A stretch of DNA of 64,000 nucleotides from Streptomyces neyagawaensis (GCF_023516595.1 NZ_JAMGBG010000011.1:62001-126000); one strand, 5' to 3'; numbered from the stretch's first letter, positions 44,788-54,064 are shown. A program made the numbers and translations. Notes: a model not told the origin generated them from the letters alone.

Positions 44788-47277
44788 GTGACGGGAGAGC
44801 AGCGGGCGTCCGAGCCGCCCGGCGCGGGTGGAGCGACACAGGCCGGGGGCTTGCCGCCGCACGCCCCGGTCCTGACCGCCGCCCGCGCGGGTGCCCGGAT
44901 CGCCGCCCTGCTGGCCGCCCTGCTCGGAGCGCTGAGCCTGACCGGATGGATCGTCGACGCCGACGTGCTGAAAAGCCCGCTGCCCGGCGTCGAGGTCTCC
45001 ATGAAGCCGAACACCGCCGTGGCGATCCTGACCCTCGGCCTGTCCCTGTTCCTGGTCGTCGGCCGCCCGGTGGGCGGGCGGACCCTCGCCGCGGCCCGCG
45101 TCGCCGCGCTCCCGGCGCTCCTCGTCGGCGGACTCACCGGCCTCGAGTACCTGACCGGGACGGGATTCGGTCTCGACGAACTCCTCTTCGACGACGACAC
45201 CGCCGGGGTCGGCACCGGTACACCCGGGCGGATGTCGCCGAACACGGCCGCGGCCCTGACACTCGGGGGAGCAGCCTCCCTGTCCGCGAGCGCGCCCCGG
45301 GCACCCGCCTGGACCAGCCAGATCCCCGGCCTGGCCGTCCTCGCCCTCGGCATGCTGCGGCTGTACGGGGCCGCCTACGCGGTGACCGAGCTGGAACGGT
45401 TCGGCGCCTACACCGGGATGGCCCTGCACACCGCGGTCGCCCTGGTGCTGTTGGGCACCGCCGCGTTTCTCGCCCGGCCGGACGAGGACCTCGCGGGACT
45501 GCTGATGAACGCGGGCACCACCGGGGCCCTCGGGCGCCGGCTGTTCGCCACCGTCCTCGTCGTACCGCCCCTGCTCGGCTGGGCCGTCCTCGCGGGCGAG
45601 GACGCGGGCCTCTTCGGTCCGCGGCTGGGCACCGCGTTCCTCGTGGCCGGCCATGTCGCCGTGTTCACGGCGGTCGTCCTCGCGGCCTCGGCGGTGGGCC
45701 GCCGCATCGAGGAGGCCCATGCCCGCGCCGAATGGCAGGTACGGCAGAACGAACTCCTCCAGGCCTTCATGGACCACACACCGGCGGTGGTGTTCATCAA
45801 GGACCTGGACGGCCGCTTCCTCGCCGTCAACACGACGTTCGAGGCGAAAACGGGCCTGTCCCGCGACCAGGTGATCGGCCTGCGGGACGAGGACGTCCTG
45901 CCGCCCAGCCTCGCACGTCAGGCACGCGCCGCCGACCTCGCCATGCTCGCCCGCGGCACCCCCGTGCAGCGCGAGGAGCTGCTCAAGCTGCCGGAGGGCG
46001 AACGGGACGTCCTCAGCTCCCTGTTCCCGCTGAACGACGCGAACGGCGAGCCCTACGCCGTCTGCGGTGTGATCACCGACATCACCGAACGCGTCGCGGC
46101 CCAGCGCGAGGTCCAGCGGGCCCGGCGGCGCTTCCTCTCCCTCCTGGAATCCGCGCCCGACGCCACCCTCATCACGGACGGCGACGGCACCATCGTCATG
46201 GCCAACGCCCAGGTGGAACGCCTGTTCGGCCTCGCGCCCGGCGACCTCGTCGGCCATGACGTCGTCCGGCTCGTGCCCCACGCCCGGCGCCGACGGCACA
46301 GCGCCCTGCTGAACGCCTACCTGCGCCTGCGCGACCCCCGGCCGACCGTCGTGGACCGGGACCTGTACGGGCGGCACCCCGACGGCTCCGAGTTCCCCGT
46401 CGAGGTGAGCGTCAGCAGACTCCAGGCCGAACAGCAGACCCTGGTCGTCCTGACCGTACGGGACATCACCGAGCGCAGACAGGCGGAGGCCGCCCGCGCC
46501 GAGCGCTACGAGCAGCACCGGCACATCGCCTACACCCTCCAGCACAGCCTCATGGGGGAGCCGCCCCGCCTCCCGCACCTGCCCAGCGCGCACCGCTACC
46601 TGGCCTCCGTCCAGGACCCCGGGGTCGGCGGCGACTGGTTCGACGTCATCCCCCTCGGTGAACGCCGCACCGGCGTCATCGTCGGCGACGTGATGGGCCG
46701 GGGCCTGGAGGCGGCGGCCGTCATGGGGCAGCTGCGCGCCGCCTCCCACGCGCTGGCCCGCACCGGCGCCACGCCCAGCCGGCTCATGACCGCCCTCGAC
46801 GCCTTCGTCAACGACCTCGCCGACCAGCTCGTCACCTGCGTCTACCTGGTCATGGACCAGGACGCGGACGGAGTCACCCTGTGCTCGGCCGGGCATCTGC
46901 CCGTCATCGCCCTGCCCCCGGACGGGGCAGCCCGCCGACTGTGGACCCCGATCGGAGTGCCGCTCGGCGTCAACGACCTGGGCGGCGGAGTGCCGTTCGA
47001 GGAGGCCACCCATCCGCTGCCGCCCGGCAGCACGCTCGTGCTCTACACCGACGGACTCGTGGAGCGACCGGGCACCGACATCGAGGTCCAGATCGACGTC
47101 CTCACCCAGACCCTCGACCTGGCGCTGAAAGGCGCCCCCGGGGACCCGGAACTCCTCGACCGGGCCGCGGACCGGCTGATCACCACCCTCCTCCCGGACC
47201 CGGCCGCCCATGACGACGACGTGACGCTGCTGATGATCCGCGTGCCCGGTCCGGAGGGGGAGGAAGCGTGCGGCTGA
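44788..47277 (+). CDS. Membrane PAS-domain SpoIIE-type protein phosphatase
   Basis: About 829 residues from GTG 44788. Six or seven N-terminal hydrophobic segments lie between ~30 and ~310. PAS domain 1 is near 320-440 (DHTPAVVFIKDLDGRFLAVN) and PAS domain 2 near 445-570 (LESAPDATLITDGDGTIVMA). A PP2C/SpoIIE phosphatase follows from ~590: VGGDWFDVIPLGE, VGDVMGRGLEAAAVM, LVLYTDGLVERPG and DDDVTLLMI, with metal-binding Asp residues intact. Such proteins dephosphorylate anti-anti-sigma factors in stress-sigma partner switching. No such partner genes are in this window. The start is uncertain, because an upstream in-frame ATG exists at 44749. Confidence 0.88.
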   Translation: MTGEQRASEPPGAGGATQAGGLPPHAPVLTAARAGARIAALLAALLGALSLTGWIVDADVLKSPLPGVEVSMKPNTAVAILTLGLSLFLVVGRPVGGRTLAAARVAALPALLVGGLTGLEYLTGTGFGLDELLFDDDTAGVGTGTPGRMSPNTAAALTLGGAASLSASAPRAPAWTSQIPGLAVLALGMLRLYGAAYAVTELERFGAYTGMALHTAVALVLLGTAAFLARPDEDLAGLLMNAGTTGALGRRLFATVLVVPPLLGWAVLAGEDAGLFGPRLGTAFLVAGHVAVFTAVVLAASAVGRRIEEAHARAEWQVRQNELLQAFMDHTPAVVFIKDLDGRFLAVNTTFEAKTGLSRDQVIGLRDEDVLPPSLARQARAADLAMLARGTPVQREELLKLPEGERDVLSSLFPLNDANGEPYAVCGVITDITERVAAQREVQRARRRFLSLLESAPDATLITDGDGTIVMANAQVERLFGLAPGDLVGHDVVRLVPHARRRRHSALLNAYLRLRDPRPTVVDRDLYGRHPDGSEFPVEVSVSRLQAEQQTLVVLTVRDITERRQAEAARAERYEQHRHIAYTLQHSLMGEPPRLPHLPSAHRYLASVQDPGVGGDWFDVIPLGERRTGVIVGDVMGRGLEAAAVMGQLRAASHALARTGATPSRLMTALDAFVNDLADQLVTCVYLVMDQDADGVTLCSAGHLPVIALPPDGAARRLWTPIGVPLGVNDLGGGVPFEEATHPLPPGSTLVLYTDGLVERPGTDIEVQIDVLTQTLDLALKGAPGDPELLDRAADRLITTLLPDPAAHDDDVTLLMIRVPGPEGEEACG

Positions 47278-47596
47278 CCCCGCAGGGCGCCCAGCTCTAC
47301 GCGGGGCTGCGGGCCGCGTACATCCAGATCGAACGCACCCTGGAGGACGTCCGCCGCACCGGGTCCCTCGGTGGGGGCGTACTGCGCGCCGGGTTCTCCA
47401 CCACACTGCCCGAGAAGGTGCGCGCGGAACTCATCGACGCATTCGAGAGCCGGTACCCGGACTGCCGGGTCGTCGCCTCCGGCATGCCCACCAATGGTCG
47501 CGATTCGACCGCGGCAGCCACTGGGCGGCCCACGACGCCCCCGACCTGCTCGTCACCGATCTGCACACCTTCTTCGGTCCGCTGCGCCAGAGCTGA
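47268..47596 (+). pseudogene. LysR-family regulator remnant
   Basis: MRLTPQGAQLYAGLRAAYIQ is the end of a LysR helix-turn-helix domain with its linker helix. GSLGGGVLRAGFSTTLPEKV opens the effector domain. After PDCRVVASGMPT a frameshift is needed to continue as RGSHWAAHDAPDLLVTDLHT, and a TGA follows at 47594-47596. The DNA-binding helices and about half the effector domain are missing. It begins inside the last codons of the phosphatase gene, so a deletion has fused the two loci. Confidence 0.75.
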
Positions 47597-47658
47597 GGTG
47601 ACCTACGGGCGGTGCGTCGGAGTGGGACAAAACGGATGTCGCGCGAGACGCTGACCCC

Positions 47659-48396
47659 ATGACAGCTCCTTCGGCGCCCGCCGCCGACACGCCGTACCGT
47701 TTCGACGACCTGACCGCCCTGTTCATCAACTGCACCCTGAAGCCGTCCCCGCAGCTCAGTCATACCCAGGGCCTCATCGACAAGAGCGCGGCCATCATGG
47801 TGTCGTGCGGGGTCACCACCTCCGAGGTCCGCGCCGTCGACCACGACATCGCGCCCGGTGTCTACCCGGACATGACCGAGCACGGTTTCGCGACGGACGA
47901 GTGGCCGGTCCTGTACGAGCAGGTGATGGCCGCGGACATCCTGGTCGTCGCCGGGCCGATCTGGCTCGGCGACAACAGCTCGGTGACCAAGAGGGTGATC
48001 GAGCGCCTGTACGCCTGCTCCAGCGAACTGAACGAGAAGGGGCAGTACGCGTACTACGGCCGCGTCGGCGGCTGCCTGATCACCGGCAACGAGGACGGCG
48101 TCAAGCACTGTGCCATGAACGTCCTCTACAGCCTCCAGCACCTCGGCTACACGATCCCGCCCCAGGCCGACGCCGGCTGGATCGGCGCGGCCGGCCCCGG
48201 ACCGTCGTACCTGGACCCGGGCTCGGGCGGACCGGAGAACGACTTCACCAACCGCAACACCGCCTTCATGACCTGGAACCTCATGCACATGGCGGCCCTG
48301 CTGAAGCGCTCCGGAGGCATCCCCGCCTACGGCAACCAGCGCACCGAGTGGGACGCCGGCTGCCGCCCGGGTGCGGAGAATCCCGAACACCGCTGA
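47659..48396 (+). CDS. Flavodoxin-like NAD(P)H-dependent oxidoreductase
   Basis: A 245-residue FMN-binding-fold protein. LTALFINCTLKPSPQLSHTQ is the phosphate-binding start. ADILVVAGPIWLGDNSSVTK and GRVGGCLITGNEDGVKHCAM are typical of the NADPH-dependent FMN reductase/flavodoxin family. The upstream spacer has no strong ribosome-binding site. It precedes the sigma-controlled lipid operon but is separated from it by that operon's promoter. Probably a quinone or nitro-compound reductase. Confidence 0.85.
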   Translation: MTAPSAPAADTPYRFDDLTALFINCTLKPSPQLSHTQGLIDKSAAIMVSCGVTTSEVRAVDHDIAPGVYPDMTEHGFATDEWPVLYEQVMAADILVVAGPIWLGDNSSVTKRVIERLYACSSELNEKGQYAYYGRVGGCLITGNEDGVKHCAMNVLYSLQHLGYTIPPQADAGWIGAAGPGPSYLDPGSGGPENDFTNRNTAFMTWNLMHMAALLKRSGGIPAYGNQRTEWDAGCRPGAENPEHR

Positions 48397-48478
48397 CCCC
48401 TTCGTCGCAGGTCACGAGGGTCCCGGCCGCCCACGCGGCCCGTCCGTCCCCCCGCGCGCCACAAGATTCACCGCTGTG

Positions 48479-48509
48479 CCAATCCACCGCCCGACCTGCT
48501 CCGGATTAC
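48479..48509 (+). promoter_or_regulatory. SigK-type promoter of the lipid-modification operon
   Basis: CCAATCC (48479-48485), a 16-base spacer and CGGATTAC (48502-48509) lie 37 bases upstream of the amine-oxidase ATG. The same two blocks with identical spacing occur before the ECF sigma gene (56244-56214, minus strand). The -35 resembles the CCATCC reported for mycobacterial SigK. This is strong internal evidence for one shared promoter class recognised by the sigma factor encoded nearby. Confidence 0.8.
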
Positions 48510-48546
48510 GCGAGAACCGGAGCACGCAGGGCGGGAGGAAGAGGCG

Positions 48547-49863
48547 ATGGATCCGCGGGACAGAGGGAACGCTCCGCACGACTCGGAGCACACGGCACGG
48601 CACGGACGGCGCACGGCCGTGGTGGGCGCCGGGGTGGCGGGCCTGACGGCCGCGTACATCCTGGGGCGGACCCGTCACGTCACCCTGTACGAGGCCGACG
48701 ACCGGCTCGGCGGGCACGCGCACACCCATGAGCTGACCTCGGCGCACGACGGACGCGTGCACCGCGTCGACTCCGGGTTCATCGTGCACAATCGGCGCAC
48801 CTATCCACGGCTGCTGCGGCTCTTCGACGAACTCGGCGTCGCCACGCAGGAGTCGGACATGAGCATGTCGGTCCGATGCGAGGGGTGCGGCCTGGAGTAC
48901 GCCGGCGCCCGGGGGCCCGCCGGACTGTTCGCCCGCCCCGGCAACCTGCTGCGCGGCCGCTATCTGCGGCTCCTGGCGGAGGTGCCCGTCTTCCACCGGG
49001 CAGCCCGGCGACTGCTCGCCCGGGGCGGCGATCCGCCGCTCACGCTGGGGGAGTTCCTGGACCGGGAGGGCTTCTCCCCCTACTTCCGCACCCACTTCAT
49101 GACCCCGGTCGTCTCCGCCGTCTGGTCCTGCGACGCCGCCACCGCCCAGCGCTACCCCGCCGCCTATCTGTTCCGCTTCCTGGAACACCACGGACTGCTG
49201 TCGGTGGGCGGCTCACCGGTGTGGCGCACGGTCACCGGCGGATCGCGCGAGTACGTCGACCGCGTCGCCAAGCACATCGGCGAGGTCCGCGCCGGCACGC
49301 CCGTCCGAGCCGTACGACGCCACGCCGACGGCGCCTCGGTGACGGCCGCCGACGGCACCACCGAGTCCTACGACGCCGTCGTGATCGCGGTCCACCCGGA
49401 TCAGGCGCTGCGGATGCTGGCCGACCCGACCGAGGCGGAGCGGAACGTGCTGGGCGCGTTCCGCTACTCCCGCAACACCACCCTCCTGCACACCGACCCC
49501 CGGCTGCTGCCGCGGTCCCGGGGCGCCCGCGCCTCCTGGAACCATCTGCTGCCGTCCTGCGACGCGGGCGCCGACCGGGTACGGGTCAGCTACGACATGA
49601 ACCGGCTGCAACGCCTGGACGCCACCGAGCACTACGTGGTCACGCTCGGCGGCGAGGACCGCGTCGACCCCGGCCGGGTCCTGGCTCGCATGGTCTACGA
49701 ACACCCCGTCTACACCCCCGAGTCGGTGGCCGCCCAGCGTCGGCTGCCGGAACTCGACAGTCCCGTCTGCGCCTTCGCGGGCGCCTACCACGGCTGGGGG
49801 TTCCACGAGGACGGCTGCCGCTCCGGCGTCGAGGCCGCCGCGGCCCTGGGAGCGCGCTGGTGA
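48547..49863 (+). CDS. FAD-dependent amine-oxidase-type oxidoreductase, first gene of the SigK lipid operon
   Basis: A 438-residue flavoprotein. RRTAVVGAGVAGLTAAYILG is the FAD site, with YEADDRLGGHAHTHEL after it. VDSGFIVHNRRTYPRLLRLF and FAGAYHGWGFHEDGCRSGVE are hallmarks of the group that includes mycobacterial Rv0449c and FAD enzymes found beside CFA-synthase genes in many bacteria. GGAGGAAGAGG precedes the ATG. The stop overlaps the next start as GTGA. It probably desaturates or oxidises acyl chains already in phospholipid. Direct substrate evidence is lacking. Confidence 0.9.
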   Translation: MDPRDRGNAPHDSEHTARHGRRTAVVGAGVAGLTAAYILGRTRHVTLYEADDRLGGHAHTHELTSAHDGRVHRVDSGFIVHNRRTYPRLLRLFDELGVATQESDMSMSVRCEGCGLEYAGARGPAGLFARPGNLLRGRYLRLLAEVPVFHRAARRLLARGGDPPLTLGEFLDREGFSPYFRTHFMTPVVSAVWSCDAATAQRYPAAYLFRFLEHHGLLSVGGSPVWRTVTGGSREYVDRVAKHIGEVRAGTPVRAVRRHADGASVTAADGTTESYDAVVIAVHPDQALRMLADPTEAERNVLGAFRYSRNTTLLHTDPRLLPRSRGARASWNHLLPSCDAGADRVRVSYDMNRLQRLDATEHYVVTLGGEDRVDPGRVLARMVYEHPVYTPESVAAQRRLPELDSPVCAFAGAYHGWGFHEDGCRSGVEAAAALGARW

Positions 49864-50618
49864 ACCCCGTCCCGGCCACCGCCGAACCCGCCCTCTACTC
49901 CTGCGAGATCGTCCACGTACGGACCGCTCCGCGGCGCTACGCGCTGCGGCACCGCACGTACCTGTGGCTCCTCGACCCCGACCGCCCGCCCCGGCTGCCC
50001 CGCCTCCTGCGACCGCTCGCCCGGTTCGACCCGCGTGACCACTTCTCCGGTGACCAGCCCACGATCCGGGCCGGCCTCGACGCGTTCCTCGCCGAACGGG
50101 GCGTGACCCTGGACGGCGGCCGGGTGCTGATGCTCACCCACGCGCGCGTGCTCGGGTACGTGTTCAACCCGCTCACCCTGTTCTGGTGCCACGGACCCGA
50201 CGGCGAACTGCGGTGCGTCGTCGCGGAGGTCCACAACACCTACGGCGGACGCCACTGCTACCTCCTGCCCGCCGGCGGCACCGGCACGGCCGGCGAGCCG
50301 TACCGCGCCGACAAGGAGTTCTACGTCTCGCCGTTCCTCCCGGTCGACGGCCGCTACCGCATGCGGCTGCCGTCGCCCGGAACGCGACTCGACCTGACCG
50401 TCCACCTGGACCGCGAGGAGGGCCGCACCCTCACCGCCACCGTCCGGGGCACCCGGCGCGAGGCGACCGCGTGGACCCTGCTGCGGCTGGCGGCGCGTCA
50501 CCCCTGGTCCACCCTCGCCGTGTCGGCTGCCATCCGGGCCCACGGCATACGCCTCTACCTGCGGGGACTGCCCGTCCACCCGCGCCCCGACGACCGCATC
50601 CCGGAGAACGCCGCATGA
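49860..50618 (+). CDS. DUF1365 protein of the lipid operon
   Basis: A 252-residue soluble protein starting at GTG 49860. LYSCEIVHVRTAPRRYALRH opens it. VLMLTHARVLGYVFNPLTLF and EVHNTYGGRHCYLL are the DUF1365 core. Its partner genes almost everywhere are the FAD oxidoreductase and CFA-synthase-family methyltransferases, as here on both sides with four-base overlaps. The function is unknown. A helper or hydrolase-like role in modifying membrane fatty acids is inferred from this constant company. Confidence 0.9.
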   Translation: MNPVPATAEPALYSCEIVHVRTAPRRYALRHRTYLWLLDPDRPPRLPRLLRPLARFDPRDHFSGDQPTIRAGLDAFLAERGVTLDGGRVLMLTHARVLGYVFNPLTLFWCHGPDGELRCVVAEVHNTYGGRHCYLLPAGGTGTAGEPYRADKEFYVSPFLPVDGRYRMRLPSPGTRLDLTVHLDREEGRTLTATVRGTRREATAWTLLRLAARHPWSTLAVSAAIRAHGIRLYLRGLPVHPRPDDRIPENAA

Positions 50619-51886
50619 CCACAGCAGAGCCCCGCATCGTCCCCGGCGGCCCGACCGCCCCGGCCGATCCCGCGCGCTGGCCCGATGTGGCCGCCGTCCC
50701 CGCCTCCTCGCCGCTGCGCACGGCCGTGACCTCGGCCCTCGTCCGGCGGGCCCTGCGCGACCTTCCGCTGCGGGCCCGGTTCGCCGGAAGCGGCACCGTC
50801 GGCCTGGGCGGGCCGCTGCTGGACGTGAGGGACCCCGCCGCCTTCCACGCCCGCGTCGGCACCGCCGGCCTCGTCGGGTTCGGCGAGTCGTACATGGCCG
50901 GCGAGTGGGACGCCCCCGACCTCGTCGGCGCCCTCACCGTGCTCGCCGCCCACGCCGCCGAACTGATTCCGGCCCCGCTGCAACGCCTGCGCGGCCTGTG
51001 GGCGCCGCGCCAGCCGCACGAGGAGCGCAACACACCCGAGGGGTCCCGCACCAACATCAGCCGCCACTACGACCTGTCCAACGACCTGTTCGCCCTCTTC
51101 CTCGACGACACCCTCACCTACTCCTCCGCCGTCTTCCGCGGCTTCCCCGCCCACGGGGACCGGCTCGCCGCCGCCCAGCACCGCAAGATCGACCGCCTCC
51201 TCGACCTGGCCGAGGTAGGCGAGGGCACCCGGCTGCTGGAGATCGGCACCGGCTGGGGCGAACTCGCCCTGCGGGCCGCCGCCCGCGGCGCCCACGTCAC
51301 CTCCCTCACCCTCTCCCGGGAACAGCGCGACCTGGCCCGCGACCGCATCCGCGCCGCGGGACTCGACCAGCGGGTCTCCGTCGAACTGTGCGACTACCGC
51401 GAGGCACGGGGGGAGTACGACGCCGTCGTCAGCGTCGAGATGATCGAGGCGGTCGGCGCCGAGTTCTGGCCGGTGTACTTCCGTGCCCTCGACGAGCGGC
51501 TCGCCCCCGGCGGCCGGGTGGCGCTCCAGGCCATCACCATGCCGCACGACCGGATGCTCGCCACCCGCGACACCTTCACCTGGATCCACAAGTACGTCTT
51601 CCCCGGCGGACGCATCCCCTCCACCCGCGCGATCGAGGACACCGCCCGCGACCACACCCGGCTGCGCCTCGCACGGCGCGACGCGTTCGGCGCCCACTAC
51701 GCCGAGACGCTGCGCCTGTGGCGGGAGCGGTTCACCGAGCGCGCCGACGACGTCGAGGCGCTCGGCTTCGACGAGACCTTCCGCAGGCTGTGGACCTTCT
51801 ACCTGGCCTACTCCGAGGCCGGGTTCCGGGCCGGCTACCTCGACGTGCACCACTACCTGTTCGACAAGGAGGGCCCGACCCGATGA
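50615..51886 (+). CDS. CFA-synthase-family methyltransferase 1 (UfaA1-like)
   Basis: A 423-residue SAM-dependent methyltransferase. An N-terminal lipid-binding domain is followed by ISRHYDLSNDLFALFLDDTL and the SAM motif LLEIGTGWGELAL (about 207-219). The C-terminal region is HKYVFPGGRIPSTRAI with FGAHYAETLRLW. Compared with E. coli CFA synthase, the bicarbonate-site Cys (YSCAYW) is Ser in YSSAVF, the Glu is kept in MIEAVG, and the His of LLHTIG is Gln305. A product other than a cyclopropane, such as a methyl-branched chain, is therefore plausible. The ATG overlaps the DUF1365 stop (ATGA). Confidence 0.9.
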   Translation: MTTAEPRIVPGGPTAPADPARWPDVAAVPASSPLRTAVTSALVRRALRDLPLRARFAGSGTVGLGGPLLDVRDPAAFHARVGTAGLVGFGESYMAGEWDAPDLVGALTVLAAHAAELIPAPLQRLRGLWAPRQPHEERNTPEGSRTNISRHYDLSNDLFALFLDDTLTYSSAVFRGFPAHGDRLAAAQHRKIDRLLDLAEVGEGTRLLEIGTGWGELALRAAARGAHVTSLTLSREQRDLARDRIRAAGLDQRVSVELCDYREARGEYDAVVSVEMIEAVGAEFWPVYFRALDERLAPGGRVALQAITMPHDRMLATRDTFTWIHKYVFPGGRIPSTRAIEDTARDHTRLRLARRDAFGAHYAETLRLWRERFTERADDVEALGFDETFRRLWTFYLAYSEAGFRAGYLDVHHYLFDKEGPTR

Positions 51887-53199
51887 CCACCACCGCCCCC
51901 GCCACGGCCCGCCCCGGCGCCGCCCACCTGCTCACCGCCCTCGCCGAGGACGCCCTCGGCGGCCCCCTGCCGGTGCGGCTGCGCGCCTGGGACGGCAGCG
52001 AGACCGGCCCGGCCGACGCTCCCGTGGTCGTCGTACGGTCCCGGCGCGCGCTCCGCCGCCTCCTGTGGCAGCCCGGCGAACTGGGCCTCGCCCAGGCGTA
52101 CGTCACCGGCGAACTCGACATCGAGGGCGACCTGGCGCAGGGATTGCGGACCGTCTGGGCCGCGCACCGGGAGCGCGGCCTGCGCCCGCCGAGGCTCTCA
52201 CCCGCCGACCGGGCGCGCGCCGTCGCCACCGCCGTACGGCTCGGCGCGCTCGGCCCACGGCCGCCCGCCCCCGCCTCCCAGGCCCGGCTCCGCGGCGGCC
52301 TGCACAGCCGGGCCCGCGACCGTGCCGCCATCAGCCACCACTACGACCTCTCCAACGACTTCTACGCCCTCCTCCTCGACGAGACCATGGCCTACTCCTG
52401 CGGCTACTGGGCCGCGGAGCACGCCGAGCCCGGGCCCGCCGACGCCCAGCGGGCCAAGCTGGAGCTGATCTGCCGCAAGCTCGCCCTGGCACCCGGCGCC
52501 CGGCTCCTCGACATCGGCTGCGGCTGGGGCTCGCTCACCCTGCACGCGGCCCAGCGGTACGGCGCCCGGGTCACCGCCGTCACTCTGGCCCGCGAACAGG
52601 CCGCGTACGTGCGGGAGCAGGTCCGCGAGCGCGGTCTGACCGACCTGGTGGACGTGGTCCGCCAGGACTACCGCGACATCGAGGGCGGCCGCTACGACGC
52701 CGTCGCCACCGTCGAGATGGGGGAGCACGTCGGGGACGCCGAGTACCCGGCGTTCACCGCCGCCCTGCACCGGCTCGTCCGGCCGCGCGGCCGGGTGCTG
52801 GTCCAGCAGATGTCCCGCGGCCGGGTCGCCCCCGGCGGCGGGCCCTTCATCGAGGCGTACATCGCCCCCGACATGCACATGCGCCCCCTGGGCGAGACGG
52901 TGGGCCTGCTGGAGGGGGCGGGCCTGGAGGTCCGGCACACCGAGTCGCTGCGCGAGCACTACGTCCGCACCATCGGCGCCTGGCACCGCACCCTGGAGGA
53001 CCACTGGGAGCGGTTCGTCCGGCTGGTGGGGGAGGAGACCGCACGCGTGTGGCGGCTGTATCTGGTGGGCGCGGCCCTGGCGTTCGAGGAGGGCCGGATG
53101 GGCGTCGACCAGATCCTGGCCGTACGGCCAGGCCCCGGCGGCGACAGCGGTCTCCCGGCGAGCACGCACACCTGGTACGAGGGGCTGGAGCGGCCGTGA
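51883..53199 (+). CDS. CFA-synthase-family methyltransferase 2
   Basis: A 438-residue paralogue of the preceding protein. ISHHYDLSNDFYALLLDETM, YSCGYW (Cys173 kept) and LLDIGCGWGSLTLHAAQRYG mark the SAM fold. EMGEHVGDAEY keeps the Glu. The His of the canonical bicarbonate site is Gln308 in LVQQMS, and the C-terminal segment lacks the KYIFPNG-type motif (it reads EAYIAPDMHM). It starts within the stop of gene 1 (ATGA), so expression is coupled. Two sequential or chain-specific methylations of acyl groups are possible. Confidence 0.9.
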   Translation: MTTTAPATARPGAAHLLTALAEDALGGPLPVRLRAWDGSETGPADAPVVVVRSRRALRRLLWQPGELGLAQAYVTGELDIEGDLAQGLRTVWAAHRERGLRPPRLSPADRARAVATAVRLGALGPRPPAPASQARLRGGLHSRARDRAAISHHYDLSNDFYALLLDETMAYSCGYWAAEHAEPGPADAQRAKLELICRKLALAPGARLLDIGCGWGSLTLHAAQRYGARVTAVTLAREQAAYVREQVRERGLTDLVDVVRQDYRDIEGGRYDAVATVEMGEHVGDAEYPAFTAALHRLVRPRGRVLVQQMSRGRVAPGGGPFIEAYIAPDMHMRPLGETVGLLEGAGLEVRHTESLREHYVRTIGAWHRTLEDHWERFVRLVGEETARVWRLYLVGAALAFEEGRMGVDQILAVRPGPGGDSGLPASTHTWYEGLERP

Positions 53200-54020
53200 G
53201 CGACTTCCCGTGGAGCGCCTTCGCGCTGAACCTCGCCTGGGCCGCCGCCGCGGCCCTCGCGGTCATGCTCGTCACCTTCGCCGTCGCCGTCCGCCTCGGC
53301 CTGCACCGGATCGTGGACATCGCCTGGGGCGTCGGCTTCACCGCGGTCGCCGTCGTCACCTGCGTCGCCTCCGCCGGCGAGGGCGACCCCGTGCGGCGGC
53401 TGCTGGTCACGGCGTTGACGGCGATCTGGGGGCTGCGCCTCGCGGCGCACATCGCCCGCCGGGGCCGCGGCCACGGCGAGGACCCCCGCTACGAGGCCAT
53501 GCTGTCCAAGGCCCCCGGCAACCGGAACGCGTACGCCCTGCGCATGGTCTACCTGCTCCAGGGCGCCCTGGTGTGGCTCGTGTCTCTGCCCGTGCAGGCC
53601 GCGCAGTACGTGCCCGACCCGCCGTCGGCCCTCACCTGGGCCGGCGCCGCACTGTGGGCGGTCGGCCTCGGCTTCGAGGCGGTCGGCGACGCCCAACTGG
53701 CCCGGTTCAAGGCCGACCCCGCCCACCGGGGCAGGATCATGGACCGGGGACTGTGGTCGTGGACCCGGCACCCCAACTACTTCGGGGACTTCTGCGTCTG
53801 GTGGGGGCTGTTCCTCATGGCCTGCGACTCCCCGGCGGCGGCCGCGGTCTCCGTGGTATCACCGGTGGTGATGAGCCTGCTGCTCACCCGGGGCAGCGGC
53901 AAACGGCTGCTGGAGAAGCACATGGCCGACCGGCCCGGCTACACCGAGTACCAGGCCCGCACCAGCGGCTTCTTCCCCCGACCGCCGAAGCGGACGCACA
54001 GCGGGGCGGGAGCGCGATGA
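53196..54020 (+). CDS. DUF1295 membrane reductase-like protein
   Basis: A 274-residue protein with about six membrane helices starting at GTG 53196. The signature MDRGLWSWTRHPNYFGDFCV, with WWGLFLMA, is the conserved cofactor-binding region of the DUF1295/steroid 5-alpha-reductase-like family, which use NADPH to reduce C=C bonds in lipids. The C-terminus has RPGYTEYQARTSGFFPRPPK. Starts and stops overlap both neighbours by four bases. It could reduce an exomethylene intermediate to a methyl branch, completing the chemistry begun by the methyltransferases. Confidence 0.9.
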   Translation: MSDFPWSAFALNLAWAAAAALAVMLVTFAVAVRLGLHRIVDIAWGVGFTAVAVVTCVASAGEGDPVRRLLVTALTAIWGLRLAAHIARRGRGHGEDPRYEAMLSKAPGNRNAYALRMVYLLQGALVWLVSLPVQAAQYVPDPPSALTWAGAALWAVGLGFEAVGDAQLARFKADPAHRGRIMDRGLWSWTRHPNYFGDFCVWWGLFLMACDSPAAAAVSVVSPVVMSLLLTRGSGKRLLEKHMADRPGYTEYQARTSGFFPRPPKRTHSGAGAR

Positions 54021-54064
54021 CGTACGGACAGCGGGACGGGAGCGCGACGACGTACGGACAGCGG
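54007..54064 (+). repeat. 28-base tandem duplication covering the hydrolase start
   Basis: Units 54007-54034 and 54037-54064 differ only at one base. The start ATG of unit 1 corresponds to ACG in unit 2. The proteins read GSAMTYGQR and GSATTYGQR. The duplication has moved the start codon upstream by ten codons. Confidence 0.85.

Noticed and set aside
43966..47406. An 1146-residue minus-strand open frame opposite the desaturase-like and phosphatase genes
   Set aside because: The plus strand carries clear family motifs throughout. The antisense frame is Gly/Val/Gln-rich without motifs.
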